Assembly (NCBI RefSeq): GCF_006540305.1
Contig: NZ_BJOR01000001.1
Location: 6,200,001 to 6,264,000, forward strand
DNA from: Streptomyces sp. 6-11-2
GTDB lineage: Bacteria; Actinomycetota; Actinomycetes; Streptomycetales; Streptomycetaceae
Length of the DNA: 64,000 nucleotides
Direction: 5' to 3'
Shown here piece by piece: positions 24,620-33,608 of the stretch. A program made the translations under genes and the position numbers. The first letter of the stretch is position 1; each line of letters starts with the position of its first letter. The notes under the pieces are model-generated. The model was not told the origin of the DNA. It worked only from the letters and a program-made list of their open reading frames with translations, and did no database searches.

Positions 24620-25528
24620 TCACATCAGGTTGGGCAGCAGTTCGGTGGTCCGGGTGGCGACCTGGAGGCCCAGCACGGCGACCACCGGGGCGAAGACGAT
24701 CCACGTCTGGTGGCGGCCCCAGCGGTGCCAGGTCCATACCGCGGCGACGGCCGCGACCAGCAGGGCCTGGAGCCACATCACCAGCGGCCACGGCACCCCG
24801 GCGGGGCGGGCCAGCGGCTGCTCGGACTCCGGCAGCGTGCCGGGCCTGATCACGGCCGCCGGGGTCTCGAAGGGCGCGGACACCAGGTCCGCGTCGACGC
24901 GCAGGATGCCGCCCGGCATGTAGCTCGGGCCGGTGGCCGTGGCCAGCACCAGACGGCCCTGGCCGGAGGCCAACGGGGCGGGCGCCGGGTCTCCGGCCCG
25001 CCGTACGCCGACGACCTGGTACTTCGCCGCGCCCTGGCCGGTCGTCACCGTGAACCTGTCGCCCTCGGCGAGGTCGGCCAGTCGTTCGAACGGGCCGCCG
25101 TAGGCGGCCGCCCGACCCATCAGCACGCTGGTGCCGGCCTGCCCGGGCATCGGGGTGTCGCGGCGGTGGCCGGGGCCGTCGGTCATGACGCCGGAGTCGG
25201 TCCCTTCGAGGACCACCTGACGCACGCGCAGGGAGGGGATGTCGATCAGGGCGACCGGCGTACCGGGCGCCAGCAGCCTGCCCTGCTGGTCGGTCTGGGA
25301 GACCGGGGCGGTGCCCAGGGCGAGTGCGTTGCGCAGTTCGTCGTACGCCGTGTGCTGGGCGGCCCGTTCCTGGACGCCGCTGAGGAACAGCAGCTGGACG
25401 GTGATGCCGAGCAGCAGGGCGGCGAGGCTGAGCAGGGCGCCCCGGGCGATGTGGCGGACGGCCGGGACGCTCCGGACGCGGGTCCGGAGCAGGGCCGGTG
25501 CGGGCGTGGTCTGTACGGCGACCGTCAC
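24620..25528 (-). CDS. Sortase-fold membrane protein lacking catalytic His and Cys (pseudosortase)
   Basis: 302-residue protein: an N-terminal membrane helix ([20 protein letters not shown]), a sortase-like extracytoplasmic domain (about 95-225: [54 protein letters not shown]), then two C-terminal helices. Where active sortases have GHR before the YGxPF loop it reads MGRAAA, and the TC of the active site reads LVLATATG. Both the His and Cys needed for transpeptidation are therefore absent, while the Arg region (ILRVDADL) is kept. It probably acts as a structural or binding module for the neighbouring secreted proteins. It lies 38 bp before pstB on the same strand and downstream of a strong hairpin. 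Confidence 0.8.
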   Translation of the reverse strand: MTVAVQTTPAPALLRTRVRSVPAVRHIARGALLSLAALLLGITVQLLFLSGVQERAAQHTAYDELRNALALGTAPVSQTDQQGRLLAPGTPVALIDIPSLRVRQVVLEGTDSGVMTDGPGHRRDTPMPGQAGTSVLMGRAAAYGGPFERLADLAEGDRFTVTTGQGAAKYQVVGVRRAGDPAPAPLASGQGRLVLATATGPSYMPGGILRVDADLVSAPFETPAAVIRPGTLPESEQPLARPAGVPWPLVMWLQALLVAAVAAVWTWHRWGRHQTWIVFAPVVAVLGLQVATRTTELLPNLM

Positions 25529-25567
25529 GGCGGCCCGCCTCCTTCATGGGTCGTGGGGTTTCACGTA

Positions 25568-25606
25568 CTGCCGGGGAGGCCGCCGTCGCGGCGGCCTCCC
25601 CGGCAG
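25568..25606 (-). terminator. Very strong hairpin after the Ig-repeat gene
   Basis: A perfect 17-bp stem (25568-25584 with 25590-25606) around a GTCGC loop, placed between the stop at 25612 and the start of the pseudosortase gene at 25528. There is no U-run. It should end or attenuate transcription, making pseudosortase-pstB a lower-expressed or separate unit. Confidence 0.75.
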
Positions 25607-25611
25607 CGGGG

Positions 25612-27603
25612 TCAGGTGGACTTGATGGTGAAGTTCGCGCTGTTCTTCGCGTTCACCGTCGAGGAGCCCGCGTAGTACGCGCGCAGGGTGTGCTTGCCGC
25701 GGCTCAGCTTCGGCAGGGTGATGGTCACCTTGCCGGACTTCAGCGTGCCGGTGGCGATCACCTTGGAGCCCTCGTAGACGCGCACGGTGCCGGTCGGCGT
25801 GGTGCCGGTCGCGGTGACCTTCGCGGTGACCTTGGCGCGGGCGGTGTGGCTGACCGAGGAGGGCCGGGTGACGGCGACCGACGGCGCCGCCTTGGTGATC
25901 TTCAGCGAGACCGTCGCCGAGGACGCGTTGAGCTTGCTGTCGCCGCCGTAGGAGACGGTCAGCTTGTGGGTCGCGACCTTGAGGTGGTTGGACAGGCCGA
26001 CGGTGACCTTGCCGGAGGAGCTGAGGGTGCCGGTACCGAGGGTGGTGGAGCCCTCCTTCACCGTCACCTTGCCGCTGGGGACGGTCCCGTTCGAGCCGGT
26101 GACGGTGACGGCGACCTTCGGCGCCTTGCCGTACGCGGTCGTCGTGGCGGTCGCCTTCGTGGTGCTCGCGGCCTTGAGGCTGACGTCACCGGTCCAGGTG
26201 GCGGGGGCGCCGGTGCCGTTGAGGTTGGCGGCGGCGACCGTGGCGGTGTACTTGCCGTTGGCCAGACCGCTGAACGTGTACGACGTGGTCGTGGCCGGGA
26301 CGTCCTTGGCCGCCGCGACGGAGCCGTCCGCGCGGGTCAGCGTGACGCGGTAGTCGGTGACCGGCAGGCCGGGGGCGGCCGGTGCGGTCCAGGTCAGCGC
26401 GAGCTTCCCGGTGTCGGGGGTGGCCTTGAGGGCCGGCGCGGCGGGCGCCGCGAGGTCGATGCCCGACTGCTCCAGACCGCCGAACTTGGCGTGCTTGGCC
26501 GGGTTGATCGAGCCGTTGTACGACTCGTTCATGAAGCCGAAGTCGGCGATGACCTTCTGGGAGTTGTCGGTGGCCATCTGGGCGGTGTGGCCGCTGTCGG
26601 TGACAAAGACGTCGTAGAGGTCCTTGTCGAAGAAGATGCTGGTGGGGTCGATCGCCCGGCTGGGAACGACGTTGTAGACGTCCCGGCCGAAGGTGGCGTT
26701 CTCGTAGTAGCCGCGGACCGGCTCGAGCCGGCCGTTGACGGTCGTCACCGGGTTGGTGACGCCCTTGTCGCCGGGCAGCTGCACCGAGGCGAGGTGGGCG
26801 CCGGCGGCGGCAGCGGTCTTGCTGTGGTCCGGGGCGACCCCGTTGATCTGGGCGATCCAGCTGCCCACGGAGAACGGGACGAGCGCGCCGGCGGCGGTGA
26901 GGGCGTCGTTGGCCTGGTTCTCCTGGACGGTCGGGATCTTGGGATCGATCGTCGAGTCGTTGAGGCCGATCGTGCCGAGGAAGAAGGCGCGGGTGCCGGA
27001 CCCGTTCTGCGGTATGTACGGGTGAACGGCCTGGCCGTTCACGTCCTTGAGGATGCCCGCGTAGATGTCGTGCAGCTGGTCGACCGTCAGGTTGTCCAGG
27101 GCCGAGCCGCGCACCGCGACACCGACGGCGTCCCGGGCGAAGGGGATGTAGGTGAGCGCGCTGCCGGAGGTGCTCGGGCCGCCGGAGGAGCGGGCGAAGT
27201 CGACCTGGCCCTTGATGGCGGCACCGTTGCTGTCGGGGAACTTGTCGCCGGTCAGCGACATGCTCAGCGCGAGACGGCCCTTGCCGGAGCCGTTGGGCCG
27301 CAGGAAGGACGGGCCGCCCGTGCGGGTCTGGATCTTGGAGGTGGTGGATCCGGTGCCGGGCTCGACCGCGTCGTACGAGGCGATGCCCGCGCCGCCCGCC
27401 GACTTGATGGCGGAGCCGGCGTAGCCGGGGGCGTCACCGGCGAGGGCGTTGAGCACGTCCTGCGTGGTGTCGGAGCCCACGCCGACGAGCTGGCGGAACG
27501 TCCCGGCGGGTGCGGGGTCGGCGGACGCCGGGCTCGCCAGAGCGAGGCCACCGGCCACCACGGCGGCGGCCACGAGCGCGGCCGTAGAGCGCATTCTGCG
27601 CAT
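25612..27603 (-). CDS. Secreted PstS-like binding protein with FnIII and two Ig-like repeats
   Basis: 663-residue exported protein. A signal peptide (residues 1-29, ending ASPASADP) is followed by a substrate-binding domain of the phosphate-binding class ([18 protein letters not shown], then [20 protein letters not shown] and [14 protein letters not shown]). A FnIII-like module follows (about 393-480), then two Ig-like beta-sandwich repeats (about 480-575 and 578-663), each with a [21 protein letters not shown] core. No lipobox, LPXTG or membrane anchor is present, so it is released or held by another protein. The start at 27603 has AGGAG at good spacing. PstS-type domains bind phosphate; here binding is inferred. 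Confidence 0.87.
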   Translation of the reverse strand: MRRMRSTAALVAAAVVAGGLALASPASADPAPAGTFRQLVGVGSDTTQDVLNALAGDAPGYAGSAIKSAGGAGIASYDAVEPGTGSTTSKIQTRTGGPSFLRPNGSGKGRLALSMSLTGDKFPDSNGAAIKGQVDFARSSGGPSTSGSALTYIPFARDAVGVAVRGSALDNLTVDQLHDIYAGILKDVNGQAVHPYIPQNGSGTRAFFLGTIGLNDSTIDPKIPTVQENQANDALTAAGALVPFSVGSWIAQINGVAPDHSKTAAAAGAHLASVQLPGDKGVTNPVTTVNGRLEPVRGYYENATFGRDVYNVVPSRAIDPTSIFFDKDLYDVFVTDSGHTAQMATDNSQKVIADFGFMNESYNGSINPAKHAKFGGLEQSGIDLAAPAAPALKATPDTGKLALTWTAPAAPGLPVTDYRVTLTRADGSVAAAKDVPATTTSYTFSGLANGKYTATVAAANLNGTGAPATWTGDVSLKAASTTKATATTTAYGKAPKVAVTVTGSNGTVPSGKVTVKEGSTTLGTGTLSSSGKVTVGLSNHLKVATHKLTVSYGGDSKLNASSATVSLKITKAAPSVAVTRPSSVSHTARAKVTAKVTATGTTPTGTVRVYEGSKVIATGTLKSGKVTITLPKLSRGKHTLRAYYAGSSTVNAKNSANFTIKST

Positions 27604-27725
27604 CGAGAGTCTCCTGACGGTGTGCGTGGATGTGCTGTGCGGTGGGTGTGGGGGAGGTGCCGTGGGGGTCCCCTGCGTCGAGCCGGCCGAGAGCACGCCG
27701 AGAATCTGGCAGGGTGGTACAGACC

Positions 27726-27793
27726 GTCCGCCCCGACTGCCTTTCGGGGCGGACGGCCGTCTGTGGGGAGCCGGGCCCCGGAAGGCCCGGCTC
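27726..27793 (-). terminator. Tandem hairpins between two secreted binding-protein genes
   Basis: GTCCGCCCCGA (27726-27736) pairs with TCGGGGCGGAC (27744-27754); GAGCCGGGCC (27768-27777) pairs with GGCCCGGCTC (27784-27793). Both follow the stop at 27805 on the minus strand. They suggest that the downstream Ig-repeat gene has its own promoter within 27604-27725. Confidence 0.65.
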
Positions 27794-27804
27794 CGGTCGG
27801 AGGG

Positions 27805-30504
27805 TCAGCCCCGGCCGGGCGGCAGCAGCCTCCGCAGCCGTTCGTGCAGGGTGAACGCCGGTATGACGGTCACCGTGCGGCCGCCGGGGAGCGGCACCCG
27901 CAGCGGGAGGCGCAGTCGGCTGCCGCCCGCGAAGGGCGCGCCCGCCGCCGCGGCGGCGCCGAGCCCGGCACCGACCGGGACGGCGTAGCGCAGCGCGTTC
28001 GCGGGGTCGGCAGGCGTGGTGCCGAAGGCCGTGGTCTGGACGGCCTTGCCGCCGTCGAAGGAGGGCGCGCCGCTGGGCGTGGGGCTCGCGTCCCCGCCGT
28101 CCGGGCTGGCCCCGCCGGAGCCGCCCCCGGCCGCGTCGCCGCCCGACGCGCCCCCGGCGCCCGAGGCACCGCCCGCGTCGGAGCCACCCGCGTCGGAGCC
28201 GCCGGAGCCGGAGCCCACGCTGCCTCCGGTCGAGCCGCTTCCCGTGCCGCCGTCGTGGGACGAGGGCCCGGTGTAGTGCTCGAGCGTGTCGGCGGCGTGC
28301 AGTGCGCGGGTGCGCAGGTCCTTGGAGAGCGGGGCGTAACCGGCCGGGAGCCGGCCCGGGTCGGCGCCGCTGACCTGTCCGTCGCCCACCGCGTACCGCA
28401 GCAGCGCCGCGTAGTCCTTGCGGGCGGTGGCGTCCAGCTCGCCCGGCCGCGCGGCACCGTAGATCAGCTGGGCGAGCGGGTAGGCGCCCTCGGCGGTGGC
28501 CCGGCCCGGGCTGATCTCCGGCGCCCCCTTGCCGGCGGCGCTCGTGGCGGCGGCGGTCAGGGATGCCGTGGTGGGCGCGGTGAAGCGGCCGGCGGCGTTG
28601 CGCAGCCGGGCGGTCTGCAGCCCGTAGCGCTCGGCGGAGGCCGTGTCGGTGACCGCGATCACGAACCGCGATCCGACGGTCTGCGGGCCGGTGCTCTTGT
28701 ACCCCGGCGGGTTGGCCAGCGCGTCCCAGGTCGCCTTCCACAGGGTGTCGGCGCGTCGGGTGTGCAGGGCGCCGGCGTGCATGTCGGGCACGTACGGGTG
28801 GAAGTCGGTCATGCACTGCTTGTCGGTGGCGCCGGTGCCCGGCGGGATCGTGCACCAGGGGTCGCTCTTGGGGTAGTCGTCGGTGCGGGCCGGGTCGTAG
28901 GGCACGCCCGTCGGGTTCAGGTGCGTGTCGGTGCTGTAGTACGGGTTGACGCGCATGCCCCAGTCGTCGGTCGTCCCCGCGAGGAAGCCGCGGGCGTCCT
29001 TGTCGGACAGGATCCACTGCCACAGCGCGCGGGCCGTGTCCGAGTGGCCGAGCGAGGTGATCAGGTCGGTGTCGGTGGCCGGGGTCTCGGAGACCGACAG
29101 ATGCGCGAACTCCGGGTTGAGGGCGATGAACTCGGGGTCGCTCGCGAGGCCCGCCGGGTTGTTCCTCGCCCAGTCGTAGCCCTTGGCGACCTGGTCGCCG
29201 AGCACCGCTCCCCAGGGGGAGTTGCGGTACGACTCGGTCAGCAGCTTGGCGACCAGGCGGGGTGTGAGGTCGATGGATTCGACCTTCGTCCCGGCGAGCC
29301 TCTGGATGTCGTCCGGGGCCCCTGCCTTGGGCCTGCGTTCGATGGTGAAGCCGATCACGGCTCCGGAGAGCGCGACGGGGGCGTACGCCGTGGGGCCGGA
29401 CGGCGCGGTGGTGCCCTCGTCGGTGCCCAGGGCCCGGGTGGTGAAGGCGAGTCCGGCGGAGCCGGTGTTGGCGAGCCGGGTGCGGGCGTCGGGCTCACCG
29501 AGCTTGGTGTAGCCGTAGACCGTGCCGGTCGGGCACAGGGCCGTCTGCCAGCTGGTCATGGCGTCGGCGACGAGCTCGCTGCCCATGGTGGGCCGCTCGT
29601 CGGAGCCGAGGGCGCAGCCGCTGCCGACCGGGTTGAAGCGGAGCGGGACGGCGATGCGGTTCTTCCAGTTGGTGGAGGAGACCGGCGAGCCCGCGTTGAC
29701 GATGCTCTTGTCGGCGTACGGCTCGCCGTCGAGGTCGAGGTGACCCTGCGGGACGATCACCAGCCAGCAGGAGCGCGGCTGGGCGGCACCCTTCTTTCCG
29801 GCCTGGGTACCGCACCCCAGGTGGGGTGCCTCGTTGGCGGTCTGCACCTCGAAGTACTCGCGGCCGGTGCCGTCGGCACCGGTGCGGGCGAAGTCGACCT
29901 CGTTGGTGGTGTTGCGGTTGTAGAACGGGTTGTTCTGGGTGTTGGCCGTGACCATCGTGCCGTCGACCGACTTGAAGGGCACCTCGCCCTGGCCGAAGGC
30001 GCCGCCCGCGCCGTACCGGTCGTCCTCGCCGTAGCTGGTGGGGGTGGCGTTGTAGGTGACGTTGCGCGTGTCGTCGCGTTCGTTGCCGGGCCAGCTGCCC
30101 CGGCCGGTGGTCGGAGAGGCGCCGTACTGGCACTGGGTGCGCGGCGGGCCGGGGTTGCCCGGGACCGTGCCGTCGTCGTCGCCCCAGCACTGCATGATCT
30201 GCACGAAGTCGGTGTTGAACAGGGTGCCCGCGAACGTGGTGGGGGTGCCGCCGGTCCAGGAGACGGTGATCGCCTGGCTGGTCAGGTGGGTGGTCTGGTC
30301 GACCGTGAACTTCATGTCCTTGAACTCGCCGCGGCCGGAGACCGTGACGGCGGAGCCGGTGCCGGCCGTACCGTTCGCGGCGGTCGCGGGCTGGGCGGCC
30401 TGGGCCACGCCGAGGCCCGCGAGGGCGCCGGCGGCGGCCCCGGCCACCAGCCGCAGGAGCAGCCCGCGCACGCGCGCGGTCCTGCCTCGTGTGTCGCGGC
30501 TCAT
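27805..30504 (-). CDS. Very large secreted protein related to PstS-type binding proteins
   Basis: 899-residue exported protein: an Arg-rich signal peptide with hydrophobic core LLLRLVAGAAAGALAGLGVA, a unique N-terminal region with cysteines (QIMQCWGDDDG, PPRTQCQYG), then a binding-protein-like half. In that half SGAVIGFTIERRP and VESIDLTPRLVAKLLTESYR echo the VTGEKLTLTP/LSGDVVTKIF element of PstS. A long Gly/Ser/Asp-rich low-complexity stalk (about 745-830) leads to a weakly hydrophobic, basic C-terminus. No LPXTG is present. Its ATG overlaps the stop of the upstream pstS-like gene, so they are co-produced. No characterised homologue is recognised. Confidence 0.82.
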   Translation of the reverse strand: MSRDTRGRTARVRGLLLRLVAGAAAGALAGLGVAQAAQPATAANGTAGTGSAVTVSGRGEFKDMKFTVDQTTHLTSQAITVSWTGGTPTTFAGTLFNTDFVQIMQCWGDDDGTVPGNPGPPRTQCQYGASPTTGRGSWPGNERDDTRNVTYNATPTSYGEDDRYGAGGAFGQGEVPFKSVDGTMVTANTQNNPFYNRNTTNEVDFARTGADGTGREYFEVQTANEAPHLGCGTQAGKKGAAQPRSCWLVIVPQGHLDLDGEPYADKSIVNAGSPVSSTNWKNRIAVPLRFNPVGSGCALGSDERPTMGSELVADAMTSWQTALCPTGTVYGYTKLGEPDARTRLANTGSAGLAFTTRALGTDEGTTAPSGPTAYAPVALSGAVIGFTIERRPKAGAPDDIQRLAGTKVESIDLTPRLVAKLLTESYRNSPWGAVLGDQVAKGYDWARNNPAGLASDPEFIALNPEFAHLSVSETPATDTDLITSLGHSDTARALWQWILSDKDARGFLAGTTDDWGMRVNPYYSTDTHLNPTGVPYDPARTDDYPKSDPWCTIPPGTGATDKQCMTDFHPYVPDMHAGALHTRRADTLWKATWDALANPPGYKSTGPQTVGSRFVIAVTDTASAERYGLQTARLRNAAGRFTAPTTASLTAAATSAAGKGAPEISPGRATAEGAYPLAQLIYGAARPGELDATARKDYAALLRYAVGDGQVSGADPGRLPAGYAPLSKDLRTRALHAADTLEHYTGPSSHDGGTGSGSTGGSVGSGSGGSDAGGSDAGGASGAGGASGGDAAGGGSGGASPDGGDASPTPSGAPSFDGGKAVQTTAFGTTPADPANALRYAVPVGAGLGAAAAAGAPFAGGSRLRLPLRVPLPGGRTVTVIPAFTLHERLRRLLPPGRG

Positions 30505-32309
30505 CGCGAACCCCCGTCCGTGAACCGGTCGTGGCCGCCGCGGCCGCCGTTGCGGGCGGCGATCGCCCGGGAGACGACGGAGGGCAGCAGGACGAGCCCG
30601 AGCAGCAGCAGGGCGGTGATCAGCATCAGGGTCTGGGTGCCGGTCCAGCCGTGGCGCCCGGCGACCGTGACCGGCTGGGCCAGGGCGATGGTGCCGTCGG
30701 CGACCGTGGCTCCGCCGCCCGCCGCGCCGCCCGGCGCGAGGGTCTGCCCGGTGTCGGGGTCGACGGACGGCTGTCCGGTGCCGTCCGGCCCGGCGCCGCC
30801 CGTGCCGCCGGCGCCACCGGTGCCGCCCGTGCCTCCCGAGCCGCCGCCGTTCGTGCCGCCGGTCGCCGAACCGCCCCCGGTGGAACCGCCGGTCGCGCCG
30901 CCGCCGGTGGAACTGCCGCCGGTGGAGCCGCCGTTCGTACCGCCGCTGGTGGATCCGCCCGAGGCGCCACCGGAAGTTCCGGAGCCGCCGCTGGACTTGG
31001 CGCCGCCGCTGCCCGTGGTGCAGGCCGAGGCCCCCTTCTTGTCGCACTCCGCCGGGTAGGGCGCGGTCTCGGCGAGCTTGTTGTGGCCGTCGGCCGTGAA
31101 GGTCGGGTTGTTGCAGCCCTTGATGTTGATGTTCTGGGTCTGCACGCCGGGGATCCGGCGGATCTGGTCGAAGCCCGCCTTGACGAGGTTGATCGGCAGT
31201 GGCGAGTACCCCAGTTGGGGTGCCTGCTGCTGGCCCTGGCACATGAAGTAGTAGGAGAACGCGCCGAGCGTCTTGCCCTTCTCCTTGGTGAACGTGCCCT
31301 GCACCTTCAGCGGCAGGATCATGTACGAGTAGCTGGAGAGCGGGTAGTTGCGCTTGTCCCGGTCGTTGTAGACGCCGTCGAGTTGCTGGGTGAGGTAGTC
31401 CGGCGAGCTCTTGTTCGTGTTGATCCTCGCCTGGAGCAGCGAGACCGCGACGTTCTGCGGGGTCGGCTCGGTGTAGTAGCCGGCGTGGTTGAGGACCTTG
31501 GCGACCGGGTAGTGCGCGTTGAGCGCGTACGAGTAGTTGACGTAGCCGATCGCGCCCTCGCCGTAGCTCTGGGCCACGTAGGCGGCGACACCGAGGTCAC
31601 CGGACTGGGCGATCATGCCGGGTACGGTCGGGTAGTACGAGGTCTGCCCGCACGCGCTGGAGCGTCCGACCTTGCGGCAGTAGTCCTGCCACTGGGCCTT
31701 GTGCTGGTTGGCCATCCAGAGCGTGAACTGGGCCGTCGAGCCGGAACCGTCCGAGCGGACCACCGGGACGACAGGGCGGTGCGGCAGCTGAAGGCCGGGG
31801 TTGTCGGCCTTGATCGCCGGGTCGTCCCAGGACTTGATGGCGCCGGTGAATATCTTGGTGACCACGTCACCGGAGAGCCGGAGGTTGGTGACCCGCTGGC
31901 CGTTGACCGTCAGGTGGTACATGAAGACGGTGCCGCCGGCCACGATCGGCATGTAGGCGTACGATCCGCCGGCCGGCCGTTCGGCGGCGGAGCCGTCGGT
32001 CGGGTTGGTCTGGAACGGGATGTCCGAGACCGCGAAGTCCACCGTGCCGCTGAGGAACTGGCGGCGGCCGTCGGAGGATCCGGTGCCGGCGTAGCTGATC
32101 CGCATGCCGTACTGGTTGACGGCGCGGCGCCATTCGTCGACGGCGTTCTCGGCCCAGGTGGAGCCGGCTCCGGCGATCGGGGTGTAGCTCTCGGCGGCGG
32201 CGGTCGCCGCGAGCGGGCCGGCCAGCAGCCCGGCGATCATGGCGAGCAGCGCGCCCAGGATCGCCGGCGCGCGCAGGCGGCGCGGACGAAGGTGCAGGTG
32301 ACTGCGCAT
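30501..32309 (-). CDS. pstS: PstS-like phosphate-binding protein with Gly/Ser stalk and C-terminal membrane anchor
   Basis: 602-residue PBP. The signal peptide (1-39) ends LAATAAAES. The binding domain opens with the diagnostic PIAGAGSTWAENAVDEWRRA and has YAGTGSSDGRRQF, VDFAVSDIPF and VRSDGSGSTAQFTLWM, the phosphate-contact loops of PstS. A roughly 100-residue Gly/Thr/Ser stalk (about 430-530) connects to a membrane helix (TLMLITALLLLGLVLLPSVV, about 560-580) and a short basic tail. Usual Streptomyces PstS is a lipoprotein; this one has no lipobox and is anchored at the other end. It overlaps pstA by one base. Confidence 0.92.
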   Translation of the reverse strand: MRSHLHLRPRRLRAPAILGALLAMIAGLLAGPLAATAAAESYTPIAGAGSTWAENAVDEWRRAVNQYGMRISYAGTGSSDGRRQFLSGTVDFAVSDIPFQTNPTDGSAAERPAGGSYAYMPIVAGGTVFMYHLTVNGQRVTNLRLSGDVVTKIFTGAIKSWDDPAIKADNPGLQLPHRPVVPVVRSDGSGSTAQFTLWMANQHKAQWQDYCRKVGRSSACGQTSYYPTVPGMIAQSGDLGVAAYVAQSYGEGAIGYVNYSYALNAHYPVAKVLNHAGYYTEPTPQNVAVSLLQARINTNKSSPDYLTQQLDGVYNDRDKRNYPLSSYSYMILPLKVQGTFTKEKGKTLGAFSYYFMCQGQQQAPQLGYSPLPINLVKAGFDQIRRIPGVQTQNINIKGCNNPTFTADGHNKLAETAPYPAECDKKGASACTTGSGGAKSSGGSGTSGGASGGSTSGGTNGGSTGGSSTGGGATGGSTGGGSATGGTNGGGSGGTGGTGGAGGTGGAGPDGTGQPSVDPDTGQTLAPGGAAGGGATVADGTIALAQPVTVAGRHGWTGTQTLMLITALLLLGLVLLPSVVSRAIAARNGGRGGHDRFTDGGSR

Positions 32310-33607
32310 CAGTCGGTTTCTCCGGGCTTGTGTCCCAGGTCCTCGGTGGTGGGCCTGGAAGTCGTGGTGGACAGGTCGGTGGTCTGCGGGACGCCGTCGA
32401 ACAGCGAGAGCGCCGGGGCGTGCAGTTCGGCGAAGCGGTCGACGTCACGGCGGGAGGCGCGGGCCGTGCGGCGGGCCTGGCGGCGGGTGAGCTGGCCGGG
32501 ACCGCGTCCGCCGATCACCCGGGCGATGGCGAAGAGCACGAGGACCAGGGCCATCAGGACAGCCGCCGCGCCGAAACCGCGGGCGATCATCGCGGGGTCG
32601 GGCCGCTTGACGAAGGTGAAGGCGGCGAGCGGCAGCGAGACCATCGGGCCGTGCAGCGGGTCGGCGTTGAACGCCGCGTTGTAGCCGGCGGTGAGCAGTA
32701 CGGGCGAGGTCTCACCGACACCGCGGGCCGTGCCGAGGATTACCGCGGTGGCGAGGCCGGAGCGCGAGGTCGGCAGGACCACGTGCCAGACGGTGCGCCA
32801 GCGCGGAGCGCCCAGCGCCTCGGCCGCCTCGGTCAGCGTGCCGGGCACCAGCCGCAGCACGACGTCCGCCGCGCGGATCACGATCGGCAGCATCATCACG
32901 CTGATCGCGAAGGCCGCCGCGAGGCCGGACTTCTCCATGCCGAGGCTGAGGATCCAGATGGCGTACACCATCAGGCCGGCCACGATCGACGGCAGCGCCG
33001 TCATCGCTTCCACGATGGTCCGTACGAACCGGGAGAAGCGGCCTGGAACCTGGTTGAGGTAGACCGCACAGGCCAGGCCCAGCGGCACGGTGATCGCCAG
33101 GGCGATGGTGATCATGAAGAGGGTGCCGAGCATCGCATGGGCGATACCACCGATGGTGAGCGGGTCGAGCGAGCCCGCGGACTGCATGTCCTCGGTGAGG
33201 AAGTTGAGGTGCCCCAGCGCCTCGTGCCCGCGCCAGGCGGTGAAACCGACGACGAGGGCGAGCGCGAAGAACAGCAGCGTGGCCGCTGTCCACAGCACCA
33301 CGGTCATCACGCGGTCGCGTACGGCCTGTCCGTCCTCCTCCAGCCCGGTCAGCACCGCATAGCAGGCGAGGAAGGCGAGGTAGGCGGTGACCGCGAACCC
33401 CAGGCGGCCGGAGAACGGGGCGAGTTGCCCGAACAGCAACACGGCGGCGCAGAGCCCGGAGAGGGCGGAGCCGCACAGGGCCAGCACACCCGAGCGGGTC
33501 GGGCCGCCGATCCGGCGGGGCTCGTCGGGGAGTTCGTCGGGCGCGGGAGCGCCGACGGGTGCCGGGTTCTCGGCGATGTTGTGGGCGGTGTCCTGGACGA
33601 CGGTCAT
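32309..33607 (-). CDS. pstA: Phosphate ABC transporter permease PstA
   Basis: 432-residue permease. Six core helices include GTLFMITIALAITVPLGLAC and SGLAAAFAISVMMLPIVIRA. The EAA-type cytoplasmic loop reads EAAEALGAPRWRTVWHVVLP and couples to PstB. It is longer than usual: about 100 extra N-terminal residues carry two added helices (LCGSALSGLCAAVLLFGQLA and LGFAVTAYLAFLACYAVLTG), and about 70 residues form a polar C-terminal tail. The ATG lies 1 bp after the pstC stop. Confidence 0.92.
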   Translation of the reverse strand: MTVVQDTAHNIAENPAPVGAPAPDELPDEPRRIGGPTRSGVLALCGSALSGLCAAVLLFGQLAPFSGRLGFAVTAYLAFLACYAVLTGLEEDGQAVRDRVMTVVLWTAATLLFFALALVVGFTAWRGHEALGHLNFLTEDMQSAGSLDPLTIGGIAHAMLGTLFMITIALAITVPLGLACAVYLNQVPGRFSRFVRTIVEAMTALPSIVAGLMVYAIWILSLGMEKSGLAAAFAISVMMLPIVIRAADVVLRLVPGTLTEAAEALGAPRWRTVWHVVLPTSRSGLATAVILGTARGVGETSPVLLTAGYNAAFNADPLHGPMVSLPLAAFTFVKRPDPAMIARGFGAAAVLMALVLVLFAIARVIGGRGPGQLTRRQARRTARASRRDVDRFAELHAPALSLFDGVPQTTDLSTTTSRPTTEDLGHKPGETD

Positions 33608-33608
33608 C

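Noticed and set aside
25498..31059. A very long open frame (over 1800 codons) on the plus strand opposite the Pst-like locus
   Set aside because: It is antisense to four genes with clear signal peptides, domains and ribosome sites; its translation is Gly/Arg/Val/Asp low complexity, the usual shadow of GC-biased codons.
30501..32309. LPXTG-type cell-wall anchoring of the stalked PstS-like protein
   Set aside because: No LPXTG-like pentapeptide precedes its C-terminal helix; it appears to be simply membrane-anchored, consistent with the neighbouring sortase-fold protein being non-catalytic.
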